Shown here one piece after another: positions 27,549-37,162 of a stretch of 64,000 bases of DNA. Position numbers and translations under genes: made by a program. The notes under the pieces were generated by a model. It made no database searches. It was given only the letters and a program-made list of their open reading frames with translations, and was not told the origin of the DNA. Each line of letters starts with the position of its first letter. The first letter of the stretch is position 1. The stretch covers positions 1-64,000 of the forward strand of contig NZ_JADPRT010000019.1 in assembly GCF_015690355.1 (NCBI RefSeq), given 5' to 3'. The stretch comes from Streptacidiphilus fuscans (lineage in GTDB: Bacteria > Actinomycetota > Actinomycetes > Streptomycetales > Streptomycetaceae).

Positions 27549-28934
27549 TCAGGACTCGCCGACGCCCGCCAGGACCCCGGTGCCGTCCTCGTCGTCCGTG
27601 CGGTCGAACGGCCCCGGTTCGGCGTCCGGCGCGTCCGGGCCGGCGTGGAGCGCGAGCCTGGGCCACAGGAAGAGCAGCGCGGGCAGCTGGAGGTAGCCGA
27701 ACCGCCCCGCCGGGGCCAGTAGGAACGCGGTGGCGACGCCCAGCGCCAGCCGGTCGCACGCGGCCCGCGCGTTCTGCGGCGGGCGAACCACCAGCCACAC
27801 GCAGATGGCCAGGCCACCCAGCCCGAGCAGGGCGAGCGAACCCATGCGCCCGGCCGGGCCCAGCTCCGCCAGCAGATGGCCGGGCAGCGGGCTGTCCGCC
27901 GGGGTCCGCACCGAGGAGAGGCCGAGCGGGAACCGGATCACCTGCTCCAGCATCGTCCCCGGGAAAGCGACGGCGAACGGAACCACCAACACGCCGCCCA
28001 CGATCGCCGTCCACAGCGCACTGCGGCGCACCGCGCGCCAGCCGCCGACCTGGTAGAGCAGCAGCAGACCGACCGGCACCGCCGGCCAGGCGGTCCACTT
28101 GATCGCGCAGACCAGCCCCAGCACCACGCCCGCCCGGGCCGCGTACCCGCGTCCGGCCAGCGCCATGGCGAAGCAGCAGCCGCCGATCATCGGAAGGTCG
28201 ACACCGCTGACCGCCGCGGGCAGCGCGACCAGCGGCGAGGCGAGCACCGCTCCCAGCGGCACGGCCAGCCCCGCGGTGCTGCCGCCGCGCAGCAGCTTCC
28301 AGGTGGCGACGAGGAAGCCCAGGAAGGCGAGCAGGAACCAGATCCGGACGTCCCCCAGCGCCCCCGGCAGCACCAGGTGCGGCAGGCCGAACAGGGCCAT
28401 GCCGGGCAGATAGGGCGTGTAGCCCCGCCAGTCCTGCGGATGGAGTATGTAGGGCGACCCGGTGTGCAGCAGCCTGGTCGCCGACTGCTGAACCACCCAG
28501 ATCTCCGACTGCCCCTCGTTGCGGGCCAGCAGCACGGCCATCGGCACGACCAGCGCGAAGGTGAGCGCCAGCGCGACCGCGACCCGGAACGCACGCGCGC
28601 GAGGCAGCAGCGCCGCCGCCAACGCGGCGAGGCCGTACCCGACGGCGGCGGACCAGCCCCAGTAGCGCTGGGCCGGGATGTTGGAGATCAGCGGGAACCC
28701 CAGGGCCCAACCGCCGCAGACGAGGGCGCCCAGCACCCAGAGCGTGCGACGGACCAGCCAGGTGCCCTCCGGGCCGACGAAAGCGGCGGCGAACCGCTCG
28801 ACGCGCGGCCGCGGCACCCTGAGGCGGGTGGCGGCTCTGCTTGCCTCCCCCAAGCGCGCCCGCAAACGCTGCCTCGAACGCTCCCCCGACCGGGCATGAG
28901 TCGTCGTCACGATCCCAAGCCTAGAAAGGGACAT
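27549..28934 (-). CDS. Polytopic membrane glycosyltransferase, GT87/DUF2029-like
   Basis: A 461-residue protein with about 10-11 membrane helices after a basic N terminus of about 65 residues. It carries the family features SPYILHPQDWRGYTPYLPGM (a luminal loop) and VLGLVCAIKWTAWPAVPVGL. The GT87 group includes polyprenyl-phosphate-mannose-dependent alpha-mannosyltransferases of actinobacteria. Its exact sugar acceptor cannot be read. The C terminus is acidic. The start is uncertain: ATG at 28934 has no ribosome site, and GTG at 28910 is an alternative. Confidence 0.75.
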   Translation of the reverse strand: MSLSRLGIVTTTHARSGERSRQRLRARLGEASRAATRLRVPRPRVERFAAAFVGPEGTWLVRRTLWVLGALVCGGWALGFPLISNIPAQRYWGWSAAVGYGLAALAAALLPRARAFRVAVALALTFALVVPMAVLLARNEGQSEIWVVQQSATRLLHTGSPYILHPQDWRGYTPYLPGMALFGLPHLVLPGALGDVRIWFLLAFLGFLVATWKLLRGGSTAGLAVPLGAVLASPLVALPAAVSGVDLPMIGGCCFAMALAGRGYAARAGVVLGLVCAIKWTAWPAVPVGLLLLYQVGGWRAVRRSALWTAIVGGVLVVPFAVAFPGTMLEQVIRFPLGLSSVRTPADSPLPGHLLAELGPAGRMGSLALLGLGGLAICVWLVVRPPQNARAACDRLALGVATAFLLAPAGRFGYLQLPALLFLWPRLALHAGPDAPDAEPGPFDRTDDEDGTGVLAGVGES

Positions 28935-29115
28935 ACCGCGCTGTCGTCACGCTGAAGGGTTGTTCACCCATCCACCCCCAGGTAGGGGTCCGCATGGTCC
29001 CGTAAGCCGACCACGAACGGGTTCACTCCCCGGGTTCACGCCCCGGTTGATTCCGGTTCCCTGTCGACGCCGTACGCCGTTCATTCGGGCTGTGCGGTTC
29101 ACCGGGCTGCGCCGT

Positions 29116-29931
29116 TCACTCGGGCTGGTCGGTGCCGCCCGCGAGGCCGTGCTCGTAGGCGAAGACCACGGCCTGGGTGCGGTCGCGCAGCTCCAGCTTG
29201 GCCAGGATCCGGCCCACATGGGTCTTGATGGTCTGTTCGGAGAGGACCAGCTCGTCCGCGATCTCCGCGTTGGACAGCCCGCGGGCCACCTGGCGCAGGA
29301 CGTCCAGCTCGCGCGCGGTGAGCGCGGAGACCGCCTCCGGCCGGAGGTTCCCCGCGCGGCGACGGCGTGCCACGTCGGCGATCAGACGCCGGGTCACCGA
29401 CGGGGCGAGCAGCGCCTGCCCGGCCGCGATCACCCGGACGGCGTTGATCAGGTCCCGTGCGGGCGCGTCCTTGAGCAGGAATCCGCTGGCCCCGCGCGCC
29501 AGTGCCTCGTACACGTATTCGTCGAGGTCGAAAGTGGTCAGGATGAGGACGCGCGGTCCGTCCTCCCCGGCCGCGTCGATGATGGCGCCGGTGGCCGTCA
29601 GGCCGTCCATGCCCGGCATCCGGATGTCCATCACCACGACGTCGGGCCGGAGTTCACGCGCCAGCCGGATCGCCCGGACGCCGTCGCCGGCCTCGCCGAC
29701 CAGCTCGATGTCGGACGCCGTGCACAGCAGCGCGCCGAGCCCGTCCCTGACCATCTCCTGGTCGTCCACGAGCAGCACCCGGATCGGGTCGCCCGAGCGG
29801 TCCAGCACCTGCCGGGCCTGCTCGTGGGCCTGCTCCGCGCCAGGTTGAGCGCCCCGTTCTGCGCCCGGTACTGCGCCCGGTTCCGCGCCCGGCTCCGGAA
29901 CCGCCTCAGCCATCGCCCCCGCCCCGGTCAT
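29116..29931 (-). CDS. NarL/LuxR-type response regulator
   Basis: A 271-residue protein. A low-complexity Pro/Gly/Glu N-terminal extension of about 48 residues precedes the receiver domain: RVLLVDDQEMVRDGL, phospho-Asp in DVVVMDIRMPGMDG, Thr in LILTTFD, Lys in LLKDAP. A LuxR HTH (LTARELDVLRQVARGLSNAE) ends the protein. The start ATG has GAGGTGATCG upstream and overlaps the kinase gene by 26 bases, so the pair is coupled. Target unknown. Confidence 0.9.
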   Translation of the reverse strand: MTGAGAMAEAVPEPGAEPGAVPGAERGAQPGAEQAHEQARQVLDRSGDPIRVLLVDDQEMVRDGLGALLCTASDIELVGEAGDGVRAIRLARELRPDVVVMDIRMPGMDGLTATGAIIDAAGEDGPRVLILTTFDLDEYVYEALARGASGFLLKDAPARDLINAVRVIAAGQALLAPSVTRRLIADVARRRRAGNLRPEAVSALTARELDVLRQVARGLSNAEIADELVLSEQTIKTHVGRILAKLELRDRTQAVVFAYEHGLAGGTDQPE

Positions 29932-31477
29932 CGATCACCTCGCCCGTCAGGCCGCCCGTGCGGCGGTTCCTGTCCGATTCTCCATGGCGATGGCGTCTCC
30001 AGGGCGCCTGGCCGTCCACCGACACGTCGGAGAGTTCGCGAGTGTCGTCGTCCTGCGTCCGTTCGGCCTCAGGCAGCTCGGCGGCGGGAGGCGGTGCGAA
30101 GGCCTCGTCCGGCGTCGCGAAGAGGAGCCGGTTCAGCCGCTCCTCCAGGCTGCCGTCGAGACCAGCGGGGAGACCGGCGGCGGCCAGGCCGCCGTCCACC
30201 GGCCCGTCCGTCGGCAGTTCGGCGCTCACCTCGAAGCCGCCGTCGGCACGCGGCCCCGCCCGCAACGTGCCGCCGAGCAGCGCGGCGCGTTCGCGCATGC
30301 CGGTCAGTCCGTGCCCGCCGTTGCCGCCCGGCGGGACCGCCTCGACGCGGGCGACGGTGCCGCCGTCGTCGGCGACGTTGACCCGGACTTCGGAGCGGGT
30401 GCGGTGCACCTCGATGGCAACGCGGGCCCCGGGCGCATGGCGGCCCGCGTTGCTCAGCGCCTCCTGGACGATCCGGTACGCCGAGACGTCGACCACGCCC
30501 GGCGTCCGCTCCGGGCCGCCGGTCAGTGTGAGGTCGACCTGCATGCCCGCCTGGCGGGCGGCGCGGACCATGTCGGGGATGCTGTCGATCCCCGGCTGCG
30601 GCGCGCGCTCGGCGCCCTCGTCCTCCTCGCGGAGCAGCCCGATCACCCGGCGCATCTCGGTGAGCGCGGTGGTGGACGCCTCCCGGATGGCGGCCAGGGT
30701 GCGCCGGGTCTGCTCGGGCAGGCCCGGCTCCTTGTACGGCGCGGCCTCGGCCTGGATCGCGATCATCGACATGTGGTGGGCGACGACGTCGTGGAGCTCG
30801 CGGGCGATCCGGCTGCGCTCCTCCAGCACCGCCTGCCGCGCCAGCCCGGCTCTGCGCTGCTGCTCGGCCTGCTCCAGATGGCGCTCCGCCTCCAGCCGGG
30901 AGTGGATCGACTCCCCCAGCACCAGCACGAGGGTCACCGCCACCACCGCGACGGCGAAGACCACCGGCGGCATCCCGACCAGCAGCGTCGCGGGCAGCAG
31001 TACGGCGCCCGCGACCAGCACGTCCACCGCGAAGGCGATCTCGCGGCCGTAGCGCTGCGCGACCACGAAGAGCAGCACGACGTAGCCGCAGCAGGAGCCG
31101 ACCGGCCAGGGCCAGAACGGTGTGGGGACGTGCCCCACCTCGGCGAAGGTCGCCAGCGTCATGCCGAGCGTGCAGATCCGCCAGGCGGCCAGCGGCCGGG
31201 CGACGACGAGGAGCAGCGGCAGCGTCTGCACCGCCGCGAGCGCCCAGGCCAGGCTGCCGGGCACCAGCCCGGTCAGCTGCTCGTTGGCCGTCACGGCCAG
31301 GACCGCGACCACCAGCGAACCGGCCACGGCGAGCCCGATCCGCGCGGACAGGTTCAGCCCGGGGGCCAGTGCCACCGGCCGGTCCGGCGCCGCCCACGCG
31401 GCATCCCGGATCAGCCGCGCGCCGCGGCTACCCCGCCGCCAGACCCGCGCTGCCTGCTCCTGCAGTGCTCCGCCCAT
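29906..31477 (-). CDS. NarL-type sensor histidine kinase
   Basis: A 523-residue membrane kinase. About six N-terminal hydrophobic segments (45-190) form an intramembrane sensor. Then a HisKA_3 domain with the phospho-His in RIARELHDVVAHHMSM, and an HATPase_c domain (GGHGLTGMRERAALLGG). ATG at 31477 is chosen; TTG at 31510 is less likely. There is a C-terminal tail of about 110 residues, Pro/Asp/Arg-rich and of unknown role. Pairs with the 29116 regulator. Confidence 0.88.
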   Translation of the reverse strand: MGGALQEQAARVWRRGSRGARLIRDAAWAAPDRPVALAPGLNLSARIGLAVAGSLVVAVLAVTANEQLTGLVPGSLAWALAAVQTLPLLLVVARPLAAWRICTLGMTLATFAEVGHVPTPFWPWPVGSCCGYVVLLFVVAQRYGREIAFAVDVLVAGAVLLPATLLVGMPPVVFAVAVVAVTLVLVLGESIHSRLEAERHLEQAEQQRRAGLARQAVLEERSRIARELHDVVAHHMSMIAIQAEAAPYKEPGLPEQTRRTLAAIREASTTALTEMRRVIGLLREEDEGAERAPQPGIDSIPDMVRAARQAGMQVDLTLTGGPERTPGVVDVSAYRIVQEALSNAGRHAPGARVAIEVHRTRSEVRVNVADDGGTVARVEAVPPGGNGGHGLTGMRERAALLGGTLRAGPRADGGFEVSAELPTDGPVDGGLAAAGLPAGLDGSLEERLNRLLFATPDEAFAPPPAAELPEAERTQDDDTRELSDVSVDGQAPWRRHRHGESDRNRRTGGLTGEVIDDRGGGDG

Positions 31478-31614
31478 GACGACTTCAGCGTAGGCCCTGA
31501 CGGGCCGCAACGGCCGGACGACGGACGGTCGGGGCGGCCGCGTCCCGTCACTGCTCGGGAGGCGCGCGGCAACCCACTCACAGCATCAGAACGCGGCCAT
31601 TGACCCTCTGCCAG

Positions 31615-31649
31615 ATTGGCCTATACCTTCCCTCTCATTGGTCTATGCC
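31615..31649 (+). promoter_or_regulatory. Chitinase-type direct-repeat operator with promoter, possible DasR site
   Basis: Two direct repeats, ATTGGCCTATACC (31615-31627) and ATTGGTCTATGCC (31637-31649), lie 22 bases apart. The second extends to a palindrome, ATTGG-TCTATG-CCAAT. They overlap the -10 (TATACC, 31622-31627) of a promoter whose -35 is TTGACC at 31600-31605. Streptomyces chitinase genes have such 12-13-bp repeats, and DasR binds TGGTCTAGACCA-like sites. Chitin induction and GlcNAc-responsive repression are expected. Confidence 0.75.
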
Positions 31650-31722
31650 AATGCCGCTGCTCCGCACCGTCTCGCGGTCCTCCCCGCACCGCCTCCGCGC
31701 TCCATCCCGCCGAGGAGAGTCC

Positions 31723-33060
31723 ATGCCTGCGATCCGTCGCGCCTCCGTCAGAAGAACCGCCGTCGCCACCGCCGCGGCGGCCTGCGCCCTCGCGCTGCTC
31801 GGTGGAGCACCCGCCCACGCCGCCGCGCCTGCCTCCAGCACCAGTAGCAGTGACCGCGGCAACAACCAGAAGCAGCTGATCGGTTACTTCACCCAGTGGG
31901 GCATCTACTCCGGCTTCGACGAGAAGAACCTGATCACCTCCGGTGAGATCAAGCACCTCACCGAGCTCGACTACGCGTTCAGCAACATCTCCGCCGACGG
32001 CCTCTGCGCGAGTGGCGACAGCTGGGCCGACTACCAGCGTCCGTTCGCCGCCACCGAGTCCGTCAACGGCCAGGCCGACGCCTCCGGCCAGGCGCTGATG
32101 GGCAACTTCAACCAGCTGCGCGAGCTCAAGGCCGCCTACCCGCACCTCAAGATCGTGATGTCGATCGGCGGCTGGTCCTGGTCCGGCAACTTCTCCGCAG
32201 TCGCCGCCACCGCCGCGTCGCGGCAGAAGTTCGTCGCCTCCTGCGTCGACCAGTACCTCAAGGGGGACATCCCCGGCCTGCCCGCCGGGGCCGCCGCCGG
32301 GATCTTCGACGGGTTCGCGATCGACTGGGAGTACCCGGACGAGCCCGGCAACGGCAACCCCTACGGGCCCCAGGACACCGCGAACTTCACCTCCCTGATG
32401 CAGGAGTTCCGCACCCAGCTGACCGCCGCCGGGGCGCAGAGCGGCGAGCGCTACCTGCTCACCGCCAACACCTCGGCCAGCCCTGCCGTCGCCGCCAAGG
32501 TGCAGCTCCGCCAGGTGGCCAAGGTCGTCGACTGGTTCAACGTCATGACCTTCGACTACCACGGCAGTTGGGAGCCTGCCGGCCCGACCGACTTCGCCTC
32601 TGGGTTGACCCAGGACCCGCGCGACCCCAACCCGGCGAACAACCGGTTCAGCGTCGCCCAGGCCGTGTCGTACTACGAATCCCAGGGCGTCCAGCCGAGC
32701 AAGATCGGCATCGCCATCCCCTACTACGCCCACGAGTGGACCGGCGTGGCCCCGGGACCGAACGGGGACGGCCTCTTCCAGACCGCCACCGCGGGCGGCG
32801 GCACGCCGAACTACAACCAGGTCGTCACCGCACCCGGCAAGACCTACTGGGACCCGCTGGCCCAGGAGCCCTACAAGTACGACGCGGCCTCCGGCACCTT
32901 CTACACCTACGACAACCCGCTCTCCGTCTTCATCAAGGGCCGGTACATCCAGGACCAGGGCCTGCGCGGCACCTTCGTCTGGTCCATGGACGGCGACACC
33001 AGCGACGGCAGCCTGACCGCCGCTCTCGGCGCAGGGCTCGGCATCGGTTCCGACAACTGA
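31723..33060 (+). CDS. Secreted GH18 chitinase
   Basis: A 445-residue secreted endo-chitinase. ATG at 31723 has GAGGAG upstream and begins a Sec signal (basic start, hydrophobic core, cleavage near AHA). The single GH18 barrel has SIGGWSWSG (SxGG) and the catalytic DGFAIDWEYPD with its acid Glu; MTFDYHG follows, holding the conserved Tyr. The C terminus ends in TFVWSMDGD. There is no carbohydrate-binding or fibronectin domain, so it is a compact, ChiC/ChiD-unlike type. The upstream operator supports chitin control. Confidence 0.93.
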   Translation: MPAIRRASVRRTAVATAAAACALALLGGAPAHAAAPASSTSSSDRGNNQKQLIGYFTQWGIYSGFDEKNLITSGEIKHLTELDYAFSNISADGLCASGDSWADYQRPFAATESVNGQADASGQALMGNFNQLRELKAAYPHLKIVMSIGGWSWSGNFSAVAATAASRQKFVASCVDQYLKGDIPGLPAGAAAGIFDGFAIDWEYPDEPGNGNPYGPQDTANFTSLMQEFRTQLTAAGAQSGERYLLTANTSASPAVAAKVQLRQVAKVVDWFNVMTFDYHGSWEPAGPTDFASGLTQDPRDPNPANNRFSVAQAVSYYESQGVQPSKIGIAIPYYAHEWTGVAPGPNGDGLFQTATAGGGTPNYNQVVTAPGKTYWDPLAQEPYKYDAASGTFYTYDNPLSVFIKGRYIQDQGLRGTFVWSMDGDTSDGSLTAALGAGLGIGSDN

Positions 33061-33095
33061 CCCTCCGACATTTGCCCCTCCCACCACCGTCCCTG

Positions 33096-33136
33096 CGCGG
33101 CGCGGACCGACACCCGACCCGTCAGTCCGCGCCGCG
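33096..33136. terminator. Bidirectional hairpin between chitinase and permease genes
   Basis: CGCGGCGCGGAC (33096-33107) and GTCCGCGCCGCG (33125-33136) pair perfectly over 12 bp with a 17-base loop. The right arm covers the last codons of the permease. It sits between two converging genes and can end both transcripts. Confidence 0.65.
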
Positions 33137-34621
33137 TAGGCGCGAGTGCTTGATGCTGTACCCGAAGTAGATCAACGCCGCCCCCGTGAGCCACGCCGCG
33201 AAGAACCCGAAGGTCAACGTGTGCAGCCCCGAGATCACATAGATACACGCCGCCACTGACAGCAGCGGTGTGACCGGGAAGCCCGGCACCCGGAACCCGC
33301 GCGGCATGTCCGGGTGCGTGCGGCGCAGCACCATCACGCCGATCGAGACGACGGTGAACGCCACCAGCGTGCCCAGGCTGGTCAGGTCGGCGAGCACGTC
33401 GAGCGGCACGAAACCGGCCAGCAGCGACACGCCGATGCTCACCACCACGGTGTTCCAGACCGGCGTCCCGGTGCGCGGCGAGACGCTGGCGAAGGCGGGC
33501 GGCAGCATCCCGTCCCGGCCCATCGTGTAGAGGATGCGGGTCTGGCCGTAGATGACGACGAGGGTGACGCTGAAGATCGAGGCGATCGCCCCCAGCGCGA
33601 ACATGATGGACGGCCAGGTCTGTCCGGTGACGTCCCGCAGGATCTGGGCCAGGCCCGCCTGCTGGCCCTGGAACAGCGTCCACTTCTGCGCGCCGACGGC
33701 CGCCAGCGCCACCGCGATGTACAGGGCGGTGACCACGATCAGCGCGATGAGGATCGCGCGGGGCAGCGTCCGGTGCGGCTCGCGGACCTCCTCGCCCGCC
33801 GTGGAGACGGCGTCCAGCCCGATGAAGGAGAAGAAGATGCTGGACGCGGCGGTGCTGATGCCCGAGAAGCCGAGCGGCGCGAAGGGCTTGAGGTTGGAGC
33901 TCTGGAAGCCACTGAAGGCGATCGCCACGAACAGCAGCAGGACGACGAGCTTGACCCCGACCATCACCGCGTTGAGCGTCGCGGACTCCTTGGTGCCGCG
34001 CACCAGCAGCAGGCAGCAGAGCGTCACCAGCACCATCGCCGGCACGTTGACGTAGCCGCCGTCGCCGGGCGGCTGGGCGATCACGTTCGGCAGGGTGAAT
34101 CCGAAGGCGTCGTGGAAGAACTCGTTGAGGTACTGCCCCCACCCGACCGACACCGCCGAGGCAGACACCCCGTACTCCAGCAGCAGGCAGGCCCCGACCC
34201 CGAACGCGACGATCTCGCCGAGCGTGGCGTAGGCGTACGAGTACGAGGAGCCGGACACCGGGATCGCCGAGGCCAGTTCGGCGTAGCAGAGCGCAGTGAG
34301 CCCGGCCGTGATCGCCGCGATGACGAAGGAGACGACGACGGCCGGACCCGCCTCCGGCACCGAGGTGTTGAGCACGAAGAAGATGCCGGTGCCGACGGTC
34401 GCGCCGATCCCGATCGCGGAGAGCTGCAGCAGCCCGATCGACCGCGTCAGATGCGGGCCGGTCCCCGCCGGCGTCCCACCGGCCCCCGGTGGCGGGGTCT
34501 CGATGTCGCCGCTGCTCTCGGCCATCAGCTGGGCCACCGACTTCCGACGCAGCAGCTGCTTGGCCAGCGGAGTGGAGGGCGGCGTGGGCGGGGTGGCCAA
34601 AGGGACGTTCGGGGGCGTCAT
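33122..34621 (-). CDS. APC-family cationic-type amino acid permease
   Basis: A 499-residue, 12-13-helix transporter. The first helix pair shows IGIGATVGTGIFFVLN, the substrate-binding unwound region of APC transporters. EYGVSASAVSVGW and FSFIGLDAVSTAGEEVREPH follow, typical of the CAT subgroup. The ATG at 34621 is chosen for the MTPPN start; it lacks a ribosome site and lies within a 12-bp palindrome (CGTCATATGACG, 34616-34627). Imports amino acids by proton or cation coupling; the substrate is not deducible. Confidence 0.85.
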   Translation of the reverse strand: MTPPNVPLATPPTPPSTPLAKQLLRRKSVAQLMAESSGDIETPPPGAGGTPAGTGPHLTRSIGLLQLSAIGIGATVGTGIFFVLNTSVPEAGPAVVVSFVIAAITAGLTALCYAELASAIPVSGSSYSYAYATLGEIVAFGVGACLLLEYGVSASAVSVGWGQYLNEFFHDAFGFTLPNVIAQPPGDGGYVNVPAMVLVTLCCLLLVRGTKESATLNAVMVGVKLVVLLLFVAIAFSGFQSSNLKPFAPLGFSGISTAASSIFFSFIGLDAVSTAGEEVREPHRTLPRAILIALIVVTALYIAVALAAVGAQKWTLFQGQQAGLAQILRDVTGQTWPSIMFALGAIASIFSVTLVVIYGQTRILYTMGRDGMLPPAFASVSPRTGTPVWNTVVVSIGVSLLAGFVPLDVLADLTSLGTLVAFTVVSIGVMVLRRTHPDMPRGFRVPGFPVTPLLSVAACIYVISGLHTLTFGFFAAWLTGAALIYFGYSIKHSRLRGAD

Positions 34622-34688
34622 ATGACGTATCGTCGCATGAAAAACGGACAAACTCTGACAAACAATACGGGCCAGCGGCCGTCGCCCG

Positions 34689-35594
34689 TCAGAGTTCGCC
34701 GAGCTCCCTGGCCAGCTCCTCGCGCGTCGGCAGCGACGGCTGCGCGCCCGCGAGGGTCGTGCTCAGCGCGGCGGCGACGTTGGCCCGCCGGACCGCCTCG
34801 TGCAGCTCACGTCCCTCGACCAGACCGGCGGCCAGCGCCCCGCAGAACGCGTCGCCCGCCGCCGTGGTGTCCAGCGGCCGGACCGGGTGCGGCGGGACCA
34901 GCAGCACCGCGCCGTCCTCGCAGAGCAGCGCGCCGTCCGCGCCGAGGGTGACCACGACCGCCGCAGGACCGCGCAGTTGGCGGGCCGCGTCGGCGACGGC
35001 GTGCAGGTCGGGGAGCGGATGGCCGACCAGCGCGGCCAGCTCGGCGCGGTTGGGGACCAGGATGTCGACCATGTGCAGCAGGTCGACGGTCAGCTCCCGC
35101 GCGGGAGCGGGGTTGAGCAGCACGGTGCCGCCCGCGAGCCGTGCCGCGGCGGCCACCGTCTCCGGCGGGATCTCGTGCTGCAGCAACGTCACCGTGGCGT
35201 CCCGGAGCAGGGATCCCTCGGTGGCGCAGTGCTCCGGGTGCAGCGCGTTGTTGGCGCCGGGGCTGACGATGATGGAGTTCTCGCCGGTCAGCTCGTCGAC
35301 CGCGATCAGCGCCCGCCCGGTCGGCACCCCGTCGACCGGCTCGACCCGGGTGACGTCCACGCCCTCGCGCTCCAGCGCGCCCCGCATCCGCGCGCCCGCC
35401 TCGTCCGCGCCCACCCGGCCCAGCATGGCCACGGCCGCGCCCAGACGCGCGGCGGCGACGGCCTGGTTGGCGCCCTTGCCGCCCGGATGCTCGGCCAGGT
35501 CCCCGCCCAGCACCGTCTCCCCCGGCAGCGGATGCCGCGCCACCGGGACGACCAGGTCGAGATTGAGGCTTCCGACGACTGCGATCTTCGGCAT
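34689..35594 (-). CDS. rbsK: Ribokinase
   Basis: A 301-residue PfkB-family kinase that phosphorylates ribose at O5. VVGSLNLDLVVPVARHPLPG and the GGKGANQAVAAARLG motif mark the N terminus. The C-terminal DTTAAGDAFCGALAAGL holds the catalytic Asp and anion hole. ATG at 35594. No ribose transporter lies beside it, so it is an isolated gene. Another PfkB sugar kinase is possible, but the motifs favour ribokinase. Confidence 0.88.
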   Translation of the reverse strand: MPKIAVVGSLNLDLVVPVARHPLPGETVLGGDLAEHPGGKGANQAVAAARLGAAVAMLGRVGADEAGARMRGALEREGVDVTRVEPVDGVPTGRALIAVDELTGENSIIVSPGANNALHPEHCATEGSLLRDATVTLLQHEIPPETVAAAARLAGGTVLLNPAPARELTVDLLHMVDILVPNRAELAALVGHPLPDLHAVADAARQLRGPAAVVVTLGADGALLCEDGAVLLVPPHPVRPLDTTAAGDAFCGALAAGLVEGRELHEAVRRANVAAALSTTLAGAQPSLPTREELARELGEL

Positions 35595-35638
35595 GACGCC
35601 CACCTTAGAGGCTGCCGGGTCCGTCCGACGCAGACATG

Positions 35639-37162
35639 TCAGCCGTTGAGCACGGCCTGCATCACGGCCTTGGCGATCGGGGCCGCCAGGCCGCCGCCGC
35701 TGATGTCCGCGCGGTTGGCGTTGCCGTCCTCGATCACCACGGCCACCGCGACGGGCGAGGGCGCGGACGCGGTCGGCTTGGCGTAGGAGATGAACCAGGC
35801 ATACGGCGTACCGGAGTTGCCGACCCCGTTCTGCGCCGTCCCGGTCTTGCCACCCACGACGACGCCCGGGATCTGCGCGTTGGTCCCGGTGCCCTGGTTG
35901 ACCACGTTCACCATGGCCTGCTGGATCTCGGACGCCACCTGAGACGAGACCGGCCGGCTGAACGTCCGGTCACCGAAGGTCTGGACAGTCGTGCCGTTGC
36001 TTCGGGTGATCCGGTCCAGCAGCCGGGGTTGCATCAGCGTCCCGTTGTTCGCGACCGCCGCCGCGACCTCCGCCATCTGCAACGGCGTCGCGGCCGTGTC
36101 GTACTGGCCGATCGAGGAGAGCGCGAGGAAGGCCTGGCTGGTCAGGCCGGTGTCGAAGTTGCTCTTCACCACACCGACGGGAACCGTCTGGTTCGTCTGG
36201 TTGAAGCCGAAGGCCTGGGCCGTCTTCACCATGCCCGCCTCGCCGACGTCAACGCCGACCTTGGCGAAGACGGTGTTGCAGGAGACCTGGAGCGCGTAGT
36301 CGAGCGTCGCGTCGGCGCACGGCAGGCCGGGGTTCTCGTTGGTGATCGCGTGGTTCGTGTCGTTCGGGGTGAACGGGTCGGGCGAGTTGGTCGGCACGTC
36401 GATACCGGTGTAGAGACCGTTCTGCAGCGCCGCGGCGAGCGTGACCACCTTGAACGTCGAGCCGGGCGGGTACGTCTGCCGCAGCGCGCGGTTGAGCATC
36501 GGCGTGGTGCTGTCCGCGTTGAGCGTGGTCCAGTCGTCGACCGTCGACTGGCCCGCGCCGGTCAGGCCGTTGGGGTCGTAGGAGGGCGTGCTGGCCAGCG
36601 CCAGGATCCGGCCGGTCGTCGGGTCGATGGCGGCGACGGCGCCGCGCTTGTTGCCCAACCCCTGGAAGGCGGCCTGCTGCGCCTGGGGGTTGATGGTGGT
36701 GAAGACGTCGCCGCCGGGCACCTTGGCCCGGGAGACCGCGTCCCACAGCGCGTTGGTGGACAGCCTGCTGTCCTGGCCGGTGAGCACGTCGTCCTCGACG
36801 CCCTCCAGCAGCGTGTTGCCGTAGGTCTGCGAGGAGAATCCGGTGACGGGCGCGTAGAGCGGGCCGTCGGTGTAGGTGCGCTGGTAGTCGTAGAGTCCGC
36901 CGGTCGCCTTGGAGCCGGTGACCGCTCTGCCCGCGACGTAGATGTCGCCGCGCGGCTGGCCGTAGCGGGCGATGACGCTGCGCTGGTTGGCGGTGTTGTC
37001 GTTCAGCGACTTCGCCTGGAAGAACTGAAGCCGCGTCATGTTGACCAGCAGCGCGAGGATCAGGACGAGGCAGAACAGGCCGGCCCGGCGACCGGTCCGG
37101 CTGAGCGACAGCCGGACCGCCCCGCGCGCAGGCGTCTTCGGGCTGCCGGGGCTGCTGCTCAT
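35639..37162 (-). CDS. pbpA: Class B penicillin-binding protein partnered with RodA
   Basis: A 507-residue membrane-anchored transpeptidase. One helix at about 25-45, a pedestal domain (RGDIYVAGRAV), then the catalytic domain. It has S-x-x-K in PGSTFKVVTL, S-x-N in VSCNTVFAKV and K-T-G in GGKTGTAQNG. The start ATG overlaps the rodA stop by 4 bases (ATGA), so PbpA is translationally coupled to the glycosyltransferase it serves. It makes crosslinks in new peptidoglycan during tip growth or sporulation. Product matches the PbpA of the actinobacterial RodA/PbpA pairs. Confidence 0.92.
   Translation of the reverse strand: MSSSPGSPKTPARGAVRLSLSRTGRRAGLFCLVLILALLVNMTRLQFFQAKSLNDNTANQRSVIARYGQPRGDIYVAGRAVTGSKATGGLYDYQRTYTDGPLYAPVTGFSSQTYGNTLLEGVEDDVLTGQDSRLSTNALWDAVSRAKVPGGDVFTTINPQAQQAAFQGLGNKRGAVAAIDPTTGRILALASTPSYDPNGLTGAGQSTVDDWTTLNADSTTPMLNRALRQTYPPGSTFKVVTLAAALQNGLYTGIDVPTNSPDPFTPNDTNHAITNENPGLPCADATLDYALQVSCNTVFAKVGVDVGEAGMVKTAQAFGFNQTNQTVPVGVVKSNFDTGLTSQAFLALSSIGQYDTAATPLQMAEVAAAVANNGTLMQPRLLDRITRSNGTTVQTFGDRTFSRPVSSQVASEIQQAMVNVVNQGTGTNAQIPGVVVGGKTGTAQNGVGNSGTPYAWFISYAKPTASAPSPVAVAVVIEDGNANRADISGGGLAAPIAKAVMQAVLNG

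Noticed and set aside
29080..29125. Three imperfect GTTCACTCGGGCTG repeats at the end of the response regulator gene
   Set aside because: Short slippage-type repeat overlapping the stop codon; no evidence of a binding site.
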